Source: Pseudomonadota bacterium
GTDB taxonomy: Bacteria > Pseudomonadota > Gammaproteobacteria > Competibacterales > Competibacteraceae
Reading direction: 5' to 3'
Length of the DNA stretch: 64,000 bases
Assembly: GCA_022709365.1 (NCBI GenBank)
Contig: JAKLIY010000012.1
Location: 1 to 64,000 of the forward strand
Under the pieces are notes generated by a model. That model did not search any database. It was not told the origin of the DNA and was given only the letters and a program-made list of their open reading frames with translations. A program made the position numbers and the translations under genes. Shown here piece by piece: positions 37,022 through 47,300 of this stretch; within the stretch, counting starts at the first letter, position 1, and each line of letters starts with the position of its first letter.

Positions 37022-39583
37022 TTATTTACCCATGACGCCTTGGAAGCCGCCTGCGATCAGCGTCGTTAAATCCGCCATGATACGCGGCAAGATCGTCACG
37101 CCATCCGGGGCCGCCAGATAACGGGGTTCCCAGTGTGGATCGAACTTGTCTTTATACTGGTGCAACCCCCGGAAATTGTAAAACTTCTCGCCACTGCCGA
37201 AGACCAGCGCCCCGAAGCGGTTCCACAGCGGCACAAAGCTGCGGTTCTGTAGCCCGGCCAGTGGGGCCATGCCGAGATTAAACCATGGATAACCCTGTTC
37301 CCGGCCCCACAGCATGATCTTGAGAAACAGGTAATCCATCAGACCGTTGGGACTCTCCGGCAAATAACGCATCAAATCGACGGATAATTCCTCGCGCCCA
37401 CCCGACCACAGATTGGCGAACGCCACGATCTCCGTACCCTTCCAGACCACGGCCACCGGCCCCCTTCGCAAATAATCCTCGTGGTAGAAACCCAGCGAGA
37501 ACCCTTTTTCCCGGACCTTCTTGCCGTCGAGCCACGCCATAGAGACGTGGCGCAACTGCGGGAGCAAGGGCGGTACGCTAGTCGTATCGACCATCTCAAA
37601 GCGCAAGCCCTCCCGCTCCAGACGACTGATGGTGTTGCGCAGGGTCTTGCGGGCCTTGCCGTCCAGCGAGAATTCGGCCAACCGTACCCGCGCCTCCTCG
37701 CCGAATTTCAGCAAACTTAACCCCAGTTCGACATACAGGCCGAGATAGTCAGAATGCACCTGATAGAACACCGGCCAACCGCCCTGCCGCTCGCACAATT
37801 CGCGGAACTGCCAGGCTAATTCGCGGCGATCCTCATCCTGGACGGCAACCGGATCGCCCATCGCCACCCAGGTGCGGCCCTCGACGCCATACATCAGGAA
37901 GGCGTCGCGTTTAGCGTTGAACAACAGTGCCTTGTCGCCTAACAGCGCCAAGTGAGCATAAGTCTGGGGGAATGCCTCAGCAATCGTCTGGGCCTGGCGC
38001 AAGTCTTCGGGACTGGGCAACGCCGGTGCAAAAGGCGCTGGCTGGAGCAGTTTGGCGATAGCGAATAACAACGCAACGCCCAGCGCCCCGACCATGGCCC
38101 GCAGAAAGCGCGGCGCTTCCCCTTCGCCGCCAAAGCTGAAGGCCCACCACAGATCGCGGGAATACTCGACATGCTTGTAGGAGAAAAAGCCCAGCCAGAT
38201 GGAGCAGAGCAGCACTACGGCGATGGCGGCGAGCCAACCGGGCGTAAATCGCTCGCTGAACAGTGAAGCCCGGCGATAGAACTGCGCCCGGGACGGCAGC
38301 AGTCCGGCCAGCAACACCATCAAAACCGATGCTTCCTCATAATCAGCGCCCTTGAGTAGCGACGCCGTGATGCCCGCGCCCAGAAAAATCACCGTCAGGA
38401 GCCAGGCGGCGTCGAGTCGGCGTTGCAGTCCTCGCGCCAGCAACAACAGGCCAGCACCCATGAGGCTACTGATAAAGTGAGAAATTTCCAGCACCGATAA
38501 CGGGATGAAGTCTTCCAGCCAGTCAAGGCGGGTTGCCACGCCGGGCGTAGCTGCCGAAAACAGCAAGACCGCGCCGCTGATCAGCGCCAGCAGGGCGAAA
38601 ACCTGCGGTAACAGCACCGGAACCCACGGCCCCATGACTCGTGGCAACCACAGAATCCGTTCCTTTTGATGGCGCAGTTCATAGATACCGAGGCTGATCG
38701 CCGCCAGCGTCAGCGGCAACAGGTAATAAATCAGCCGGTAAGCCAACAACGCGCCCAGCAGATCTGCTGCGGGCAGACGATCGCGCAGCAGTAATAGCGC
38801 CAGCGACTCGAAGACCCCCAATCCGCCGGGAATTTGACTGAGCAGGCCGGCGATCTGGGCGATCAGAAACACGCCCAAAACTCGACCCAGGCCGACCGCT
38901 GCCGGGTCAGGCAACAACACATACAGCACGACGCTGGCCATTACCCAATCGGCAGCGCCTACCGTTAACTGGGCCAACGCCAGCCGCAACCGCACCATCG
39001 GCCATTCCCACGATCCCAGTCGCAGCGGTAGCCGCCGCAGAACGCCCAGCAGCAGGTAGATCACTGGCAGAATCAGCATCATCAGCCCAAGCCACCGGCT
39101 ATCCAGCGACAGCCAGGGCACTGCGCCTAAATCCAGCGGATACAGCACCAGCACCCCGCCCCCGACCGTCAAAATGCCCAGCCACAAGGTCAAGGTGGTG
39201 AACATGACGATTTTAGCAATGTCCACCGCACTCAGGCCCCAACTGGAATACAGCCGGTAGCGCAAGGAGCTGGAAGTGAGTACTGATAGCCCGACCGAAT
39301 TGCTGAAGGCGTAGCTGAGCAGCGCGGCGAAACCGACTTTGGACCACGGCATGGGTCGGCGAATGTAGCGCAGCGCCAGCCAGTCATAGCCCGTCGTGAC
39401 CAGGTAGCTGAGCGCAGTGGCCAGCAATGCCGCGAACAGTTGCGGGTAGGGCAATCGATTCAGATAGGCTGCAACATCCTGATAGCGATAATCGATCAGC
39501 GCATGGTGCAGCACCCACAGCGCGGCGATGAACAGCATCAGACCGATCAACGGCCCGAGGTAATGAGCGAACCGTATTTTCAT
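37022..39583 (-). CDS. mprF: aminoacyl-phosphatidylglycerol synthetase/flippase MprF (LpiA)
   Basis: An 853-residue membrane protein. The first 500 residues form some 13-14 membrane helices (flippase domain, with SNSVGLSVLTSSSLRYRLY and IPGGLGVFESLALLL as family blocks). The last 330 form the cytosolic tandem-GNAT DUF2156 domain: LLFNAKRDAFLMYGVEGRTWVAMGDPV, KFGEEARVRLAEFSLDGKARKTLRNTISRLEREGL and MDYLFLKIMLWGREQGYPWFNLGMAPLAG. Such proteins move Lys or Ala from aminoacyl-tRNA onto phosphatidylglycerol, changing surface charge and resistance to cationic peptides. It overlaps nudB by four bases and is three bases from acvB. The amino acid used is not readable from the sequence. Confidence 0.92.
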   Translation of the reverse strand: MKIRFAHYLGPLIGLMLFIAALWVLHHALIDYRYQDVAAYLNRLPYPQLFAALLATALSYLVTTGYDWLALRYIRRPMPWSKVGFAALLSYAFSNSVGLSVLTSSSLRYRLYSSWGLSAVDIAKIVMFTTLTLWLGILTVGGGVLVLYPLDLGAVPWLSLDSRWLGLMMLILPVIYLLLGVLRRLPLRLGSWEWPMVRLRLALAQLTVGAADWVMASVVLYVLLPDPAAVGLGRVLGVFLIAQIAGLLSQIPGGLGVFESLALLLLRDRLPAADLLGALLAYRLIYYLLPLTLAAISLGIYELRHQKERILWLPRVMGPWVPVLLPQVFALLALISGAVLLFSAATPGVATRLDWLEDFIPLSVLEISHFISSLMGAGLLLLARGLQRRLDAAWLLTVIFLGAGITASLLKGADYEEASVLMVLLAGLLPSRAQFYRRASLFSERFTPGWLAAIAVVLLCSIWLGFFSYKHVEYSRDLWWAFSFGGEGEAPRFLRAMVGALGVALLFAIAKLLQPAPFAPALPSPEDLRQAQTIAEAFPQTYAHLALLGDKALLFNAKRDAFLMYGVEGRTWVAMGDPVAVQDEDRRELAWQFRELCERQGGWPVFYQVHSDYLGLYVELGLSLLKFGEEARVRLAEFSLDGKARKTLRNTISRLEREGLRFEMVDTTSVPPLLPQLRHVSMAWLDGKKVREKGFSLGFYHEDYLRRGPVAVVWKGTEIVAFANLWSGGREELSVDLMRYLPESPNGLMDYLFLKIMLWGREQGYPWFNLGMAPLAGLQNRSFVPLWNRFGALVFGSGEKFYNFRGLHQYKDKFDPHWEPRYLAAPDGVTILPRIMADLTTLIAGGFQGVMGK

Positions 39584-40062
39584 GGAGGCAGGGCGAGAAT
39601 AGCGTCCCGGTTGGTCCAGGAGGTCATCCGTGCAGCGGCGGTAGCGCGTGGCAACCAGGCATATTCGGTGTGTTCAGCAAGATTGAGGACGATGGGGTAG
39701 CGTTCCGGCAGGCGCACCCGGAACACATGCTCAATGTTTTCCAGGACGTCCGGTGCATAGCGATGCCGCCAGGCTGGCAGGATGGGAAAGCAGTTAACGA
39801 CGCTACAATTCACGATGTCCAGCCCCTCACCCAAGCCGGTTTCCTCGAACAACTCCCGCCGTGCAGCATCCAGCGGGTTGACTTCATCCCAGCGCAGACT
39901 GCCCGTCACTGACTGCCAGAAATCGGGCGGCTGGCAGCGACGCAGCGTCAGCACTTCATCGGTGGCGGTGTAGACCACCACCAGCACCGACTCCGGGCGC
40001 TTGTAGCGGGGCGAACGCCCCTCTTTATCAAATGGGGGTTGGGGGGGATTTCCAGTATTCAA
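39580..40062 (-). CDS. nudB: dihydroneopterin triphosphate diphosphatase (Nudix)
   Basis: A 160-residue Nudix hydrolase: [35 protein letters not shown], then the Nudix box with [13 protein letters not shown] (REx2EExGU core intact), and [19 protein letters not shown] as in NudB. It removes pyrophosphate from dihydroneopterin triphosphate in folate synthesis; folA is also in the operon. The gene overlaps aspS and mprF by four bases each. The first 15 residues ([16 protein letters not shown]) are encoded by a dispersed C-rich repeat (AACCCCC...TTTGATAAAGAGGGG type) that seems to have extended the N-terminus; the enzyme proper starts near RYKRPESV. Confidence 0.9.
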   Translation of the reverse strand: MNTGNPPQPPFDKEGRSPRYKRPESVLVVVYTATDEVLTLRRCQPPDFWQSVTGSLRWDEVNPLDAARRELFEETGLGEGLDIVNCSVVNCFPILPAWRHRYAPDVLENIEHVFRVRLPERYPIVLNLAEHTEYAWLPRATAAARMTSWTNRDAILALPP

Positions 40063-41828
40063 GGTGTGCGGCGCAGGCGGATGTTGAGATCGCGCAACTG
40101 CGTTTCAGTCACCGGGGCAGGCGCCTGGGTCATCAAGCAAGCGGCGCTCTGGGTCTTGGGGAAGGCCATCACGTCGCGGATGGAACTGGCCCCCACCATC
40201 AGCATCACCAGCCGATCCAGCCCGAAGGCCAGTCCGCCATGCGGGGGACAGCCGAACTTGAGCGCATCGAGCAGAAAGCCGAATTTGGCCCGCGCTTCTT
40301 CAGGATTGATGCCGAGCAGGTCGAACACTGCACTCTGCATTTCCTGGCGGTGGATACGCACCGAACCGCCGCCGATTTCACTGCCGTTCAGCACCATATC
40401 GTAGGCCCGCGACAAACAGCGCCCCGGATTGGCGCGCATTTCGGCAGGATCGTCACTGCGCGGCGCGGTGAACGGATGATGCAGCGCATTCCAGCGCTGA
40501 TCCTGCTCATCCCATTCAAACATCGGGAAGTTGACCACCCACAGCGGCGCCCAGTCGTTCTTGACCAGGCCCAAATCGTGGCCGACTTTCAACCGCAATG
40601 CCCCTAGCGCGTCGTTGACCACCTTGGTGGAATCGGCGCCGAAGAAGATCAAATCGCCATTTTCCGCCCCGGTGCGGGTGAGAATCTTGGCCAGCGTTTC
40701 ATCCGGCAGGAATTTCACAATCGGCGCTTGCAGACCCTCGCGCCCGGCAGTGACATCGTTGACCTTGATATAGGCCAATCCCTTCGCGCCGTAACGACCG
40801 ACAAATTCGGTATATAAATCAATCTCGCGCCGGGTCAGCTTGCCGCCGTCCGGCACGCGCAACGCCGCCACCCGACCGTTGGGATCGTTGGCGGCGCTGG
40901 CGAACACTTTGAATTCCACGCCAGCCATTAAATCCGACAGTTCGGTCAACTCCAGCGGGATGCGCAAATCCGGCTTGTCCGACCCGTAGCGCTGCATCGC
41001 CGTGTCGTAAGGCATCCGGGGGAACGGATGGGGCAGGTCGACATCCAGCACGTCCTTGAATAACTGGCGGATCATCGCTTCCATCAGATCGGTGATCGCC
41101 TGCTCATCCATGAACGAGGTTTCGATGTCGAGCTGGGTGAATTCCGGCTGGCGGTCAGCGCGCAAGTCTTCATCGCGGAAACAGCGCACCACCTGATAAT
41201 AGCGATCCATGCCGGCCATCATCAGCAATTGCTTGAACAACTGCGGCGACTGCGGCAGGGCGAAGAAGCTGCCGGGATGGGTGCGGCTGGGCACCAGATA
41301 GTCGCGGGCGCCTTCCGGGGTGGCCTTGGTCAGCATCGGGGTTTCGATGTCCAGGAAACCCGCCTGCTCCAGGAAATGGCGCAGGGTGCTGATGACGCGG
41401 GTGCGCAGGCGCAGCCGTTCCTGCATCACCGGGCGGCGCAGGTCGAGGTAGCGATAGCGCAACCGCACTTCTTCGGAGGTGTCGTCATCGTCCAACTGGA
41501 AGGGCAATGGCTCGGAACGGTTGAGAATTTCCACGTCGCGGGCCAGCACCTCAATCGCACCGGTAACCAGATTGGGATTTTCGGTGCCTTCAGGACGGCG
41601 GCGCACTCGCCCGGTCACGCGCAGCACATATTCATTACGCACCCGCTCGGCGTTGGCGAAAGCGTCCGGGGTATCGGGATCAATGACAATCTGCACCAGA
41701 CCCTCACGGTCGCGCAGGTCGATGAAAATCACCCCGCCGTGGTCACGGCGGCGGTGTGCCCAACCACAGAGGGTAACATCCTGATCTAAAAAAACTTCTG
41801 TGACTTGGCCGCAATAGTGGCTGCGCAT
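40059..41828 (-). CDS. aspS: aspartate--tRNA ligase
   Basis: A 589-residue class II synthetase. The N-terminal OB fold begins [48 protein letters not shown]; motif 2 has [27 protein letters not shown], the bacterial GAD insertion lies near residues 290-420, and motif 3 is [15 protein letters not shown]. It charges tRNA-Asp. The gene overlaps nudB by four bases (a common gammaproteobacterial pair) and is followed further by mprF and acvB. A five-unit heptamer repeat lies 14 bases upstream of the start. Confidence 0.96.
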   Translation of the reverse strand: MRSHYCGQVTEVFLDQDVTLCGWAHRRRDHGGVIFIDLRDREGLVQIVIDPDTPDAFANAERVRNEYVLRVTGRVRRRPEGTENPNLVTGAIEVLARDVEILNRSEPLPFQLDDDDTSEEVRLRYRYLDLRRPVMQERLRLRTRVISTLRHFLEQAGFLDIETPMLTKATPEGARDYLVPSRTHPGSFFALPQSPQLFKQLLMMAGMDRYYQVVRCFRDEDLRADRQPEFTQLDIETSFMDEQAITDLMEAMIRQLFKDVLDVDLPHPFPRMPYDTAMQRYGSDKPDLRIPLELTELSDLMAGVEFKVFASAANDPNGRVAALRVPDGGKLTRREIDLYTEFVGRYGAKGLAYIKVNDVTAGREGLQAPIVKFLPDETLAKILTRTGAENGDLIFFGADSTKVVNDALGALRLKVGHDLGLVKNDWAPLWVVNFPMFEWDEQDQRWNALHHPFTAPRSDDPAEMRANPGRCLSRAYDMVLNGSEIGGGSVRIHRQEMQSAVFDLLGINPEEARAKFGFLLDALKFGCPPHGGLAFGLDRLVMLMVGASSIRDVMAFPKTQSAACLMTQAPAPVTETQLRDLNIRLRRTP

Positions 41829-41841
41829 GGCGTCTGGGTTC

Positions 41842-41876
41842 CTGAAGGCTAAAGGCTGAAGGCTGAAGGCTGAAGG
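41842..41876. repeat. CTGAAGG-type heptamer tandem repeat in the aspS leader
   Basis: Five seven-base units (CTGAAGG, CTAAAGG, then three more CTGAAGG) on the plus strand at 41842-41876, in the 5' leader of aspS. Copy number could change by slippage, but the reading frame is not affected. Confidence 0.8.
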
Positions 41877-41900
41877 TTACGTAACGACTCAGCACTTCCC

Positions 41901-41989
41901 GTCTGAATCACGGATTGATGGATTAACAGATTACACGGAAGGGTTCCATCCGTGAAATCCGTGTCATCCGGTGAATCCGTGATTCAGAC
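41901..41989. repeat. palindromic intergenic repeat, copy 2
   Basis: Ends GTCTGAATCACGGATT (41901-41916) and AATCCGTGATTCAGAC (41974-41989), identical to the copy at 34194-34274; the interior differs. It lies between fmdB and aspS, where the 265-base gap otherwise contains the heptamer repeat and a short REP-like palindrome near 42005-42030. Confidence 0.75.
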
Positions 41990-42093
41990 ATGAACTATTC
42001 CCATCGGATTCCCAGGCTCGTGGGAACGAGATTCAAAGAGGTCTGAGTCGTCACAAGGTTGCGCGCCAAAGGTCAACCCTACGCCACTGGCTA

Positions 42094-42378
42094 CTAAGCT
42101 ACCGCCGGACAGGCGGCGCAACCTCCCGTACCTTCGCAGGCGCTGCTGGTGGAACTGTCTTTTGGCGCTTCGTCCTTGGCGACATTTTTCTGGTTGCCTT
42201 TTTTAAAGTCGGTTTCATACCAGCCGCTACCCTTCAGGCGGAAGCCGGCTGCGGACATCAGCTTTTTCAATTGCGGCTGGCCGCACGTTGGGCAGTCGAT
42301 CAATTCGGGATCGCTCATTTTCTGCATCACTTCCAGATCGTGGTTGCAGGACTGGCAACGGTATTCGTAAATCGGCAT
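42094..42378 (-). CDS. FmdB family zinc-ribbon regulatory protein
   Basis: A 94-residue protein starting MPIYEYRCQSCNHDLEVMQKMSD (a four-codon-longer start is possible). The zinc ribbon is C-x-x-C in YRCQSCN and C-x-x-C in DCPTCGQPQ; LKKLMSAAGFRLKGSGWYETDFK completes the FmdB core. The tail is low-complexity and ends CEGTGGCAACPAVA with three cysteines. FmdB-like genes often sit upstream of aspS in gammaproteobacteria, as here. Function is not well defined; a regulatory role was proposed in methylotrophs. A damaged second copy lies at 62661-62963. Confidence 0.88.
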   Translation of the reverse strand: MPIYEYRCQSCNHDLEVMQKMSDPELIDCPTCGQPQLKKLMSAAGFRLKGSGWYETDFKKGNQKNVAKDEAPKDSSTSSACEGTGGCAACPAVA

Positions 42379-42513
42379 GGCGCACCTCACAGACTGACAA
42401 AGGGGTTGGATATTTCAACAGTAAGCTATGGGGATAACCTTGATCAAATTCAAGGGGTGGGCGGGTGCTTGATTGCTAACGGCGGCTTGGTCTGCACAGG
42501 ACGCCGATGCCTT

Positions 42514-44313
42514 TCAGGACTGCCGACCGGCGGATGACGTCCACACCAGCCGGGCCAGGTCGATACAGACGACGGCATGAGTCTGGAGCTTGAGCCGCGC
42601 ACCATATTTCTCCTGCAACGCGACGGCATAGCGGTCGAGTTGCAGGCGGGCTTCGCCGATGTTCGCCTGTACTTTCGGATGAGCGGCGAGGGTTTCATCG
42701 GGCGTCTGGGCCAACTGTTCGGCGTTCAGCCCTAACTCTTTGGCTGACACTGTTTTAAATTCCAGCAGATGATCGAGCAGTTGGTATTGGCGCATGTCGG
42801 GGCGCAGGATCATCGATAAGTCGGCGTAGCCGCGCCCGACGGCTTCTTCGGAATCCATGATGTAGAAGGCATCGGAGAACAGCGTCACCAGAAAGGCGGT
42901 TTTCACCACCAGTTCATTGCTCCAGCGCAAATCGCGGTTGTCGAACACCGGGAAGTAGCGGGTTTCGATAAATTCGGCCAGCGGGGCTAAATCGCCGCTG
43001 CGGTAAAACTGTTGCGTGACCTGTCGCCGAAGCTGCTGATCGTCATAACCGCTGAGGAGCGCGTCGCGGATACGCTCAATATAGAGTTTGCGGATGACCA
43101 GATTGGGAATGACCAGTCGCAACTCGCCAAACTCGTTCCGCCCGCCCAGGGTGAGCGCGCCGAGGTAGTAGAGCAGCGAGGCCATGAAGACCTGATCTTT
43201 CGTCGCTTCCAGCATGTCCTTGACGCCAAAGCGGTTGGCCAGTTGCGGCACGGTCAGCGGCGCAGCGTCGTTCAATGCGGCGGCGATGACGCTATCGCCA
43301 TGCGGCAGGCTGGCGATGTAGTCAATGCGGTTGCGATCCATTGCCAGGTTGGCGTCCAGCAGATTGCGTGGTGGTTGACCGGTTTCACTAAGCGCCTTAA
43401 AGAAATACAGCGCCAGGGTCGGGTTATAAATACGCTGGCCATTGTCTTCATTGAATTGATAGCCATTATAGAAGCGTTGCAGAATGTCGAGGGTTTCGTC
43501 CCGCTGGTCGGCGTCCCAGCCGTGAAGACGACTCAATTCAGTGAGAATGTCGCGCACTTCATCGGGAATAAAGCCGCATAAATTGGCAAAAGCCGGGAGA
43601 TGGCCGATTGCTTCTGATACGTTATAGCCACTGGACAGGTCGGATAACACCACCGGGGATACACCGGTAATAAACACCCGATCCAGCCGGCCCTCTTCCG
43701 CTGCGCTTTTAATCGCCTTAAATACGGTTTTTAGCAAACCCTCGCCATGCACCAGGGCGCGGTAATGGTCTTCGTTCAGGGCACGATGTCCACACGGCAT
43801 TAGTTCATTGGCGAAGTTGTCGTATTCGTCGATGAGTAGATAAAGCGGGCAGCCAGTTGCGGCAACAACGGAAGTCAGGTGATGAAACGTCGCCACGCCA
43901 TCACCGGGAATCAGCGGGATTGTCTTGGGCAACCAGGCGGCGTAACGCTGATTAAAACGGTCCACGCAGGCGTTGAGATGGCGATGCAGCGCCTCGCCGA
44001 TTTGTTCCGAGGTCCCGGTAGCGACGACTTCGGAAAAATTCCAGCGCAGAATGAAATATCGGTTGTGTCGTTCGGTAGGATTTTTCCCAATGGCCAGATC
44101 ACCAAACAGGGCGGTAAATTGATCGGCCCGGTCAATCGCGTAGTAATTCTCCAGTGTGGACAGCCACAGGCTTTTGCCAAACCGGCGCGGGCGCAATAGC
44201 AGGAGTTGCAGGCCAAAATTTTCTACTTTGGCAATCCGGTCGGTGCGGTCGATATAGAAGTAGCCTTGGGTGCGCAGGGCGCGAAAATCTGCAAGTCCAT
44301 AGGGAAATTTCAT
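42514..44313 (-). CDS. AAA-ATPase-like/PD-(D/E)XK nuclease family protein (DUF1703 type)
   Basis: A 599-residue protein of the AAA-ATPase-like plus PDDEXK_9 architecture. It begins KFPYGLADFRALRTQGYFYIDRTDRI and has a Walker-A-like RPRRFGKSLWLS at residues 41-50 and an acid-rich PLYLLIDEYDNFANELM segment as Walker B. The C-terminal nuclease-like fold shows GRGYADLSMILRP and LLEFKTVSAKEL, a D...ExK arrangement. Such genes are common in multi-copy families in bacteria of sediments and guts; their role is not established. Here the gene starts 17 bases after the stop of a Type ISP-like restriction-modification gene, so the two are probably co-transcribed. Confidence 0.83.
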   Translation of the reverse strand: MKFPYGLADFRALRTQGYFYIDRTDRIAKVENFGLQLLLLRPRRFGKSLWLSTLENYYAIDRADQFTALFGDLAIGKNPTERHNRYFILRWNFSEVVATGTSEQIGEALHRHLNACVDRFNQRYAAWLPKTIPLIPGDGVATFHHLTSVVAATGCPLYLLIDEYDNFANELMPCGHRALNEDHYRALVHGEGLLKTVFKAIKSAAEEGRLDRVFITGVSPVVLSDLSSGYNVSEAIGHLPAFANLCGFIPDEVRDILTELSRLHGWDADQRDETLDILQRFYNGYQFNEDNGQRIYNPTLALYFFKALSETGQPPRNLLDANLAMDRNRIDYIASLPHGDSVIAAALNDAAPLTVPQLANRFGVKDMLEATKDQVFMASLLYYLGALTLGGRNEFGELRLVIPNLVIRKLYIERIRDALLSGYDDQQLRRQVTQQFYRSGDLAPLAEFIETRYFPVFDNRDLRWSNELVVKTAFLVTLFSDAFYIMDSEEAVGRGYADLSMILRPDMRQYQLLDHLLEFKTVSAKELGLNAEQLAQTPDETLAAHPKVQANIGEARLQLDRYAVALQEKYGARLKLQTHAVVCIDLARLVWTSSAGRQS

Positions 44314-44330
44314 AGAAGCCTCCAGATGAT

Positions 44331-47300
44331 TTAGCGTTGCGCTTCTGGCATGACCGAAACGATTTTTACAGTTTCGACGCTGACCCGACAGACGCGCATC
44401 AGCAGGTCGATGACGGTTTCCTTATGATCAGCGAAGCGGTAGGTATTAAATTTTTCGCGGATGGTGGGATCACGGGGCGTCGTTTCCTTGTATTCCTCCA
44501 GAATCCATTCCAGCGCCGAGCGGTGGCCGAGTCGATAATCCCAGGCTTCCGGCGGCACATCGTGCAGCGCAGTCAGTTCATCAATATCAATACGCCCGAT
44601 GGTTTTATCGGCTTTGAGGCGGGGTTTAATGCGCGTTCCCCTCTCCCCTTGTGGGAGAGGGGTTAGGGGAGAGGGGTTCTCGACTCGCCGCAACGGCCAA
44701 GGCTCAACCGTTTCATAGCCCAGATGCAGCGCCATGAGTTGCTCGCCCCAGGCAGTCCATTGCCGGAAGTCGGGATAGAAGGGAATGCGGGGGAATTCCC
44801 GCTTGAGATTCAGCGCGTAGGTTTCCCGGTAGACGGGATCGTGTAGAACAGCATAGACGTAATGAAAAATATCGAGTTTGGTAAGGGTGGAATCAGCGTA
44901 GTGTTCCTGAAAGCGGGAGAGGGACCAGTCGGTTAAGTTTTCAACTTGATTACCATCATTATCATATTTCCAGAAGGGAAAACACTGAGTTCCGCAGGCT
45001 GCTCCAACAAAATGAAGATCACATACAATCGACATTACTTGTACTAGAAACGGCTTTTGAGAATTCGCATCTGTAAAAACAATAGCAATATTTTCTTTTT
45101 CTCCATTTGCGCCAAAAATAGCTGGCAATTGATACTGCATCTCGTTTAGTTGTCGACTATAGTAAAGCCATTTCTTTGAGAATGGTCGATAGAAAGATTT
45201 AATTATTAGTTTTTGAGAAAATTGATAAATAAATCCATTTTTCAAGTCATTTTTTACAGCACGAGTCCATTTTATTTTTGAATATTCTTGTTTATCTTTA
45301 TTGATTTCTGAATTGTATGCGTTTATTAAGTAACCAATCTTTTCTGCTACTTCCTCTTTACTATATCCATACACCCAATCATCACGAGCAGTTACTACAC
45401 CGAGCGAAAAAAACTCAAATAAAGCCTGTCCACCACGACCTTGCTTAAAAGATTTATCGCCTATTGGTAGAAGTGCTGACCAGTCTGATTTTGGTTGATT
45501 AATCCAATCCCCCGCCTCATTCGGCAAAACCCCCTGAAAGGCTCCCTTCTTTTTCAACTCCACCAGTGAATTTGTAGACAGAAACCGCTTTTTCTCAACA
45601 GCCGTCAAAAAATCATCCACCGCCAGATAATAAATTTCACAACCTTCACGGTGTGGATTACGGATAAAGAAGCCCATCGCTACGCCGGTTTGAATTCCAA
45701 ATATATTATGCTTCGTGCCGGAAATCTTCGGATTGCGCCGCACATCGCTTTGCAAATCCACAACCCAGATTTCCTGAAATTCCTGCGCCATAACCTTGCG
45801 GAAACCATCAAAGCCCCGCGCATCGAGATAGGAGCGATTCGTTACAAACCCAAGGATGCCCTCCTCGCCAATTCGATCACTCGCCCAACGAAAGAACCGC
45901 ACATACGGATCATACAACTTGGTTTTCTGCGCATTACTGGCTTTTAAATAAGTGGCTTTAATGCGCGCATCCGCCTCCGGCGCGACCGCATTTTTATTAT
46001 TATCATTCTCATTCTGCTGATTGGCGTTATACGGCGGATTGCCGATGATGATCGGAATGCGCCGGGCGTTTTGCTCCCGAATTCGTTGCTGATTCTCGTC
46101 AGTGATCGCCCCCAGCAAATCGCCCTGTGCGCCGCTATAGGTCTTCTCAAAACCCCAGTTTTCCAGCGTATCCATAAAACACGCGCCGCTGAATTCCCGC
46201 CAGTCGCCCAAAATATCCGCGTAGGTTTGTTCGATATTCAACCCGGCGATGTAATACGGCAGAATGGCAATTTCATTGGCGTGAATTTCCCCAGCATACT
46301 TACGCGCCAGCGCCGTTCGATCCCCGCGCAAATACTCCAACAACTCCACAATAAACGTCCCGGTTCCCGTACACGGATCGAGAATATCCAAACCCTCATC
46401 CGCCAGGCCCCGGCCAAAATGCGCCCGCGCCAAGGTATCGCAACCCTGAATAATAAAGCGCACCACCTCCGCCGGAGTGTAAACAATCCCCATGCGGTCG
46501 GCATCCTTCGGGTTATACGCGGTATAAAAATCCTCATAAACCGCCTTTAAAAACTCCTGTTTCTCGGTCGCCGCCACCGCATTGGCCGCAGCCCGGCGAA
46601 TCGCCGCATAATACGGTTCCATCCGTCGCAACAAGTGATGCCGCGTCTCCCCGCGTAGAAACGCCTGCTCTACTTCGGACAAAGCGCGGGCCAGGTGATT
46701 CTCCTGATGAAAGGCGCTGGCCGGAAACAGATCGCGGAAAATCTGCTCGGTCAGAAGGTGCTGAATCAACATTTCCCGTACATGGCCCGGCGTCACCCGC
46801 TCGCCAATGGCCCGCACGCATAACCCATGAAATTCCTCCAGCCGGGCGCGAAACGCCGCATTCTCCGCCTCTCGCCGGGTCATCAATTCAACCAAACTCT
46901 CCAGCACCGTCGGCAAATCGCGGCGAAATTGCGCCGCTGCCTGTTCAAACTGCGCCACCTCCGGCGGGCGGAAGGCCAGAAACTGGGTCAACAACGCCGC
47001 CAGCGCCTGATCGTTGGCCAGCAACACCCGCCGGGTTTCCTGGCCGTTCTGCAACAACACCGCCTGCACCGTATCCTCAAACAGAATGTTGTCGCTGGGA
47101 TAACCCTTGCGCAGCTTGGCCTCGATCTCCCGATCCAGATGATCCTTGGAATCCTTGGCTTCCCACCAGCCATGCGCTAGCCGCAACCGATCCAGCAACA
47201 CGCCATCGGCGCGCAGCATCGTTCCATCCCGGCCCCGGAACGGCCACTCCCGCGCCAGAATCAACTGATGTTCCCGCCCATAGTCTTCCAGCAACCCGGC

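Noticed and set aside
41842-41876. CRISPR-like array suspected from regularly repeated units
   Set aside because: Units are seven bases without spacers; there are no cas genes in the window. No CRISPR array was found anywhere in the window.
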